Assembly: GCA_022702705.1 (NCBI GenBank) | Contig: CM040426.1 | Coordinates: forward strand, 72,685,306 to 72,749,305 | Length of the DNA stretch: 64,000 bases | Reading direction: 5' to 3' | Origin: Papilionanthe hookeriana x Papilionanthe teres | Taxonomy: Eukaryota; Streptophyta; Magnoliopsida; Asparagales; Orchidaceae | In this document: positions 58,581-64,000 of the stretch, piece after piece | How the letters are laid out: every line of letters starts with the position of its first letter | Position numbering within the stretch: position 1 is the first letter of the stretch | The notes under the pieces: generated by a model | What the model saw: only the letters and a program-made list of their open reading frames with translations | Databases searched by the model: none | Told to the model about the DNA's origin: nothing | Made by a program: the position numbers and the translations under genes

Positions 58581-60154
58581 ATGGCCGTAGGTGGAGCTGA
58601 GAAGTCAAAGAAGGTGGTGGTTGTGGGCGGCGGGATCGCCGGAGGTATCATCGCGAAGACATTGCAGTCACAGAATGAAGTAACCCTTATCGACCCGTAT
58701 GCACCTCTTCCCATCTCGTTTATTTGATTTGCATAGGTTATTGTAATATTTTATAGCTCGCTTTCATGGCAATGGATCGTTTGTTCCTGATTTTGGAGCA
58801 GCTTTAGTTGTTACTTATTTGCTATCTCCATGACTTGGTTGACAATGGTGTAACCGATCCATTCGTTATGTTGCAAGGAGAAGACTAGATTGTTGCAGGA
58901 TACTGTGATAATCATCAATTCTTATAAAAGACAGAGCATCTGTAATGTGTTTCTGATTTTTTATTTTGTTTGTATTAAAGCAAGGAATACTTCGAGATAC
59001 CATGGGCACAGTTGAGATCAATGGTAGAGCCATCATTTGCGGAAAGAACTTTGATAAAGCATTCTGAGTACTTAACTGATGCTACAATCATCACATCGCA
59101 TGCAACCAAGGTAACTAACTATGAGGTGCAGACAGCAGATGGCAGAGCTTTTCCATATGATTATCTTGTCATAGCTACTGGCCACCCTGGTTCTATTGCA
59201 GTAAACAGAAAGGATAGACTCAGACATTTTCAGCAGGGTATTTATATCTAAAACTCCTATTGTTTTAATTTAAATATTCATAATTTGGTTTTGAAATAAT
59301 TTGGTGCTTTGCAATTGATTCATAGATTACGAAAAGATTAAGTCATCGAGCTCTATTTTAATCATTGGTGGTGGTCCAACTGGTGTGGAGCTCGCCGGAG
59401 AGATTGCTGTTGATTTTCCAGAGAAAAAAGTCACCATTGTGCACAAAGGATCAAGGCTTATAGAATTCATAGGCCCAAAAGCTTCCAAAAAGACGCACAC
59501 TTGGCTGACAAAGAAAGGGGTGGAGGTGATTTTGGGACAGACCGTCGACCTGGAATCTGTATCAGGAGGTGGAGTTTATGTGACATCGCGCGGAGAGAAG
59601 ATCACCGCTGATTGCCATTTTGTTTGTGTGGGCAAGCCGTTGGGTTCATCATGGCTTCATGATTCTATCTTAAAGCAGTCTTTGGACAAGAAGGGGCAGT
59701 TGATTGTTGATGAGAACTTGAGAGTGAAAGGCCGTGATAACATTTTTGCTATTGGAGATATTACTGATGTCCCCGTAAGTATTTCTTTTCATAATTCCTT
59801 CTCAAGGGCAAACTTTTGAAGAAAAAAAGATGTATTTTTTTGTCTTTAACTTGTCAAAATTGGCTTTTTTGGTCTTCATTGTTCTTTCTGCAGGAGCTCA
59901 AGCTAGGATTTCTTGCAGAGAAACACGCTTCAGTGGTGGCGAAGAACTTGCAGCTATTGATAAAGGGAGCTCCTGAGAAGAAGCTTGCGATCTATAAGGC
60001 TTCCCCACCCATCGCAATGGTTTCGTTGGGAAGGAAGGAGGGAGTTGCTCAGCTTCCCTTTGGTACAATCTCTGGATGGTTTCCAGGAAAGATCAAATCG
60101 AAAGATTTGTTTGTGGGGAAGACAAGGAAGACTTTGGGACTTAAATCTGCTTAA
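58581..60154 (+). CDS. FAD/NAD(P)-binding oxidoreductase, AIF-homologue (AIFM2/FSP1-like), 4 exons, 360 aa
   Basis: Exons: 58,581-58,696; 58,981-59,237; 59,326-59,774; 59,894-60,154, all GT-AG, with phases 2, 1 and 0 that join perfectly. The protein starts MAVGGAEKSKK and has an N-terminal FAD Rossmann motif GGGIAG (residues 16-21), an NAD(P)H motif GGGPTG (139-144) and the C-terminal FAD-contact motif IFAIGD (264-269). The C-terminal FPGKIKSKDLF-like end is typical of plant apoptosis-inducing-factor homologue A proteins. Relatives such as animal AIFM2/FSP1 reduce quinones with NAD(P)H at membranes; the plant substrate is not established. Its second residue is Ala, so the N-myristoylation signal of FSP1 is absent. 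No lesion is visible, so it is probably functional. A region resembling its 3' UTR, with AATGAAAAT, ends near 60,370. Confidence 0.94.
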
Positions 60155-60370
60155 TAGAATCGCCATAGTTGTTGTGTAGTTCGTGATAGTTTTATGAGTT
60201 TATATTGAGCTAAAATGGTGTGATTTCTTTCTTTCTTCTGCTGTGCTTACTCTCCGTGTGTTTGTGTATGTGTGTTTGATTTTGCTACCTTCCGTTGAAT
60301 GTTTTGTATTCTTAGTTGTAAATCAGCTATGTAAATTGTGTTGTTTCTATATGATCAATGAAAATTAGAG
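60155..60370 (+). other. 3' UTR and polyadenylation region of the AIF-like gene
   Basis: T-rich DNA with GTTGTGTTTCTATATG and a near-AATAAA signal (CAATGAAAATT at about 60,356). The exact cleavage site is unknown. Confidence 0.4.
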
Positions 60371-60919
60371 TAATATTTTAAATGGGTAGTATTTTTACAG
60401 TAAATGTTGTTACCATTCTGAAGTCATTAACTTTTACAAATTTATGCATCATAACAAGACCGTTAGCACTTAAATGGAAGGATTGAATTCTTGATTTGAC
60501 CCACCTAACTCCTTAGGTATTTGATTTCGATTTTGCTTCTGAAAAGTAGGGGGTTGCAAAATTATTATAAATAAGCTCAGAGTTATCGTCATAATTGCCT
60601 AAACTTAATCTAGTTTAGGCCTAATGTCTGTGTGAATATGACCTAATTAGAGTCAATATTCAATGCTGGATTCTTACAGCTTCAGTCTATCTTGCGTGCT
60701 AAACACCTTTCCAAGTCTGCATAAATTTTATTGAGATTTAAATCGCTACAGTTAGTTGATCGAGGAGGCTTCCATTTTCTCCCCTCTATGGGCCAAAGTA
60801 TTGCAAGCGGACAGGTGTATTTGAAACTTTATCCATTATTTTGTTCCCACGGACAGCCAGCGAGTTCTCATTGTTCAAGGATAGCTTATATGAAGTGTAC
60901 TCAAGGTGCACCTAATGCT
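60371..60919. other. Intergenic DNA between the AIF-like gene and the LTR-like repeat
   Basis: Nothing recognised; a 64-codon frame at 60,731 carries no motif. Confidence 0.4.
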
Positions 60920-61850
60920 TGTTAGAACATTCACAGCGATAGAGTCATGAATTACCGTCTTAGCGTTGTACGACACACACTCAGCTGAAAGAAAAACAAT
61001 CAATTATGACACCAGAAAGTTTTTACGTGAAAACCCCGTAAAGGAAATACCACGGGGTCTGAGCCAGTTGTAAAAATCCACTATTAATTGATGATTGCAA
61101 GAATCTCTTGTTTCACAGACAAGAAAGTGTTACTAGAATTTTCAAGTTATAACGTCGACTAATGGGGTCTGATTAGTGATTTTTGACCATGATTGGTGGT
61201 GATCGTTGGTGTTTTGCGGAGGTCAATGGAGATTGGCGGTGATCGACGGAGGTCAGCGGTGGTCGACGGTTGCTAGCGGTGATCGATGATGGCAAGGGTG
61301 GTTTTGGACTTCAACTCCTTCTCAATGCCTCAAGTTTTCTATCAAAGCTCATGCTTCTCTTCATGAGAGCGATTGAGCTCTATTTATAGTGTTATGGATG
61401 CAATTAATGCATAAATATGAACCATTTTGATCAGGTGGTCCAACGAGCTTCCCTCAATCAAATGATATTTAATGGACATTTGAGTGTCTTAATGATGTCG
61501 GAATTGAGTGATCTTGAGCTTGTTGGATTCATCTTGTTGAGGCACTCGATTTGATTATGATCTCGCTAGATTTAACATTCGTTTGACTTTCCAAAATTGT
61601 CCAAAAATTGTCTAAGTGTGGTTTAATGACTTGATTTGAGCTTCTTTTGACTCGGATTGAACTAATTTTTATATTATTGGGTTCGTCTCATCGAGCTGGT
61701 CAGTTTGACCATATGTTTGCTGAAATTGGAGTTCTGTATGACTCTTAACTAAAATTTGAATATTTTTTGTTCAAAAAATTGTCTAGATTCGTTCCGATTG
61801 ATGAAAGTTTGTTGGTGGCGTATTAATACCCAATCCTTATGTAGGGATGA
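60920..61850 (-). repeat. LTR-like repeat, copy 2 (downstream of the AIF-like gene)
   Basis: Direct-orientation relative of 56,942-57,826. It starts TGTTAGAACATTCACAGCG and contains GTTTTTACGTGAAAACCCCGTAAAGG, CTCTATTTATAGTGTTATGG and ATTGGGTTCGTCTCATCGAGCTGGTCAG. The two copies bracket the AIF-like gene. Confidence 0.6.
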
Positions 61851-62154
61851 CAAGCCTCATTCTCTAATAAGTGACTGTCAATTGAGCACTAATCAGCTCA
61901 TAAAATTGTGTCATATTCCGAATGAGTAAATAAAAATAAACTTTTGATTTTTAATAAATGATTCAAAGCATTCATAAATGTAAAATATATCTGAATATTC
62001 CAACTTTTACAGTGCAATGCAAACTTTATTTAACAAATATCGGTAGTTTTTTTTTATTATTATTATAATTATTTTGAGTTTATTATATCAATTTTAGATA
62101 AAAATGCATGAAAGAGTAAAAATGATAAGTTATTTATTAAATGGCATTATTAGA

Positions 62155-62157
<3 letters not shown>

Positions 62158-62202
<45 letters not shown>
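62158..62202. repeat. (AT)n microsatellite
   Basis: Two AT runs broken by TACAT. Confidence 0.9.
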
Positions 62203-62205
<3 letters not shown>

Positions 62206-62375
62206 GACAAATTATTGCATCGAAATTCTGATGCGATTTAGCATCGAACTCCAATCGTGATTTATCACATTTACAGGCAAAACTCAAATTTAATACGTAG
62301 GTGGCTGCGTTATATACATACGATAGTCCTCGATTAGAATGTTGATGCACCTAATACAATATTTTTTTCCTGAAA
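62203..62375. mobile_element. Foldback MITE (TGATGC...GCATC family), copy 2
   Basis: AAATTATTGCATCGAAATTCTGATGCGATTTAGCATCGAACTCC matches the arm of 38,797-38,973. The right side (GATTAGAATGTTGATGCACCTAATACAATATTTTTTTCC) is the degraded partner arm. Confidence 0.5.
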
Positions 62376-63110
62376 GGTCAAATAAAATCTAACAGCTAAG
62401 ACATACAAAAACAATTCTAAATTTTCTAAGATTACATAAATAAAACATACTCAAGTAAAATTTACAAATTCTATAAAATATAAAGTTAGCTTTTTCAAAA
62501 TATAAAATATATATCTGCCTATATTACATTTGTATTTTTACATACAAAATTCCTGCAATACTTAATATGCATAGTAAAATACAAGAGAATATAAACACAT
62601 ATAAATGAATATAAAACCATTTAAATTTATTAATTTTATTAATTAGGAGCAAAATCTCGGGTTTAAAACACGCGAAGTTATAAAACAACTAAAACATAAT
62701 TCCACTTAATATGATACAAATTAGCTCAAACCAAAGGCTTTAAAATAAAATCTTTTTAAATCAAACACAAATTAAAACTAATTTCTAAATGCAGTATAAT
62801 TAAGTGTTCAACTAGCAAGTATATTTTTCTCACCCCACAAACCTCAAAAGATTAGACAATACTTGACTTTATGCTTGGGTCAAATACAACCTCTTGGTTG
62901 CTTGTTGGTCATTTGGACTCTTTCACTAAATAAAGTACATATTAGTTGATGTGATAAGCACGCATTTAGACATACATAGATGTGTGATGTAATTTATCAT
63001 TAGTAGTTGGCGGACCATCAACAATTTATTGATCGTGTCATCAACATTTTTTTTTATGAAGCATGAATCTCAGTGCATTTTTAATGAAGGATATTCAAAA
63101 TTCAAATTGA
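62376..63110. other. AT-rich intergenic DNA, nothing recognised
   Basis: No frames, arrays or termini. Confidence 0.4.
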
Positions 63111-63119
63111 AGATCATTC

Positions 63120-64000
63120 AGGGCCCTGATCTTAGCAAGTTTATAGTCAAACTGACTGTCTTGGCAAGACAAACCTAATGATAACGAAGTTGGGTCAATC
63201 CAAGTCCCATCAAGCCCAAATCAAGTCATTGGGCGCATTTAGAAGCTTCATATCATCATTTGAATGGTCAATTGAACTCCAAATTTGACATATTTATAGT
63301 CAAATCTAGCATCTTGAAATCCAACGAGTTCAAGATCACTCAATTTTGAGTTTATTAAGGCACTAAAAATATTAAAACATATTTATGATCAAGGTGTGAT
63401 CAATATGGGCCATCTGATGATGCGGTTGGGAAAGTTATTTTGTCAAATGAACATAATGCCCCTACCCTAGAAGCCATAAGTAGACCGCCTTTTCTCTTCA
63501 TTTGAGAGAGGGAAAAGAAGAGGAGGATATACAGAGCTCAACTAAAATGAAGACTCGATAATAACTTTGGACCTTCGTAGCCACCGACCATCGTTGACCA
63601 TCACCAGTCGGCCTCCATCGACCACCGCTGGTTGTCACTACTTTTGTTGCCAACCTTCTACCCTGATGATCTCTGTTTGCAAACATTGTATCCCATATAC
63701 AACTATAACAAATAAAATTTGTATTGAAAACCCATCGATAAATTTTGTCCTTTGTAGTTACTAACCGACGTCGATCACAACAAGTCAGCCATGATTGACC
63801 ACTGACGCCCACATCGTCAACCATTAACCATTGGCTACCACTGCTTACGGTCGTCTTACCCAGAATATGGTGGTTGTTCCTAGCATTTATATTTTATTTA
63901 CACTATATAAAGATAAGTGTAGTAATTAGTATAAAATTCTAACCTCATTCTCCGTGAGAGAATGGGTCCAATCATCAACTACAACATAAATGGCTAATTA
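63120..64000 (+). repeat. LTR-like repeat, copy 3 (inverted, runs off the right edge)
   Basis: Matches the reverse complement of copies 1 and 2: GGTCAATCCAAGTC...AAATCAAGTCATT, CAAGATCACTCAATTTTGAG, the CGACC-rich block (ACCGACCATCG, CCTCCATCGACCACCG) at 63,580-63,650 and 63,770-63,850, and GGGTCCAATCATCAACTAC at the right edge. Transcription would be rightward. Confidence 0.55.

Overview
The window looks like nuclear DNA of a flowering plant. The evidence is two spliced genes with GT-AG introns and plant-type products, an RTE-type LINE with a (TTG)n tail, Ty1/copia and Ty3/gypsy remains, a Mutator-like transposon (MULE) with a FAR1-type transposase, Tourist-like and hAT-like MITEs, and tRNA-derived SINEs. 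The species cannot be named from the sequence. Most of the 64 kb is transposon-derived or AT-rich intergenic DNA; only two protein-coding genes look intact.

Layout: 1-0.9 kb holds a minus-strand promoter-like region whose transcription would leave the window on the left. 0.9-5.6 kb is mostly unrecognised. 5.7-7.85 kb is a decayed RTE-type LINE, followed by a (CT)n(AT)n microsatellite. 9.4-10.15 kb resembles an LTR or promoter. 10,152-20,511 is a complete 10.36-kb MULE with a perfect 9-bp target-site duplication. It has ~155-bp terminal inverted repeats, each holding a 28-bp perfect palindrome; two large subterminal arrays of an 11-bp repeat in mirrored orientation; a central array of ~335-bp units; a broken Ulp1-like (C48) cysteine protease gene on the plus strand; and a broken FAR1/MULE transposase gene on the minus strand. 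20.5-21.3 kb appears to be the downstream part of the unit the MULE landed in. 22.1-23.9 kb is a second copy of the same LINE family.

Intact genes: 25,317-27,621 (minus strand, five coding exons, 526 aa) encodes a RING-H2 E3 ubiquitin ligase of the MBR1/MBR2/HIP1-like family. 58,581-60,154 (plus strand, four exons, 360 aa) encodes an FAD/NAD(P)-binding oxidoreductase of the apoptosis-inducing-factor homologue (AIFM2/FSP1-like) family. Two related LTR-like repeats in direct orientation flank this second gene.

33-57 kb is a nest of small mobile elements: four copies of a Tourist-like MITE and a larger relative with the same ends and TTA/TAA duplications; a hAT-like element with a perfect 8-bp duplication inside a gypsy gag remnant; SINEs, one with a perfect 15-bp duplication; foldback elements; a copia fragment; and an L1-type RNase H fragment that splits an older foldback repeat. 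56.9-57.8, 60.9-61.85 and 63.1-64 kb carry the LTR-like family.

The best candidate for something undescribed is the MULE's architecture: helical-turn-sized repeats mirrored at both ends plus a palindrome in each TIR. A second observation is that its coding and repeat units differ repeatedly by gain or loss of one base inside C(N)G motifs, which may be decay or a sequencing artefact.
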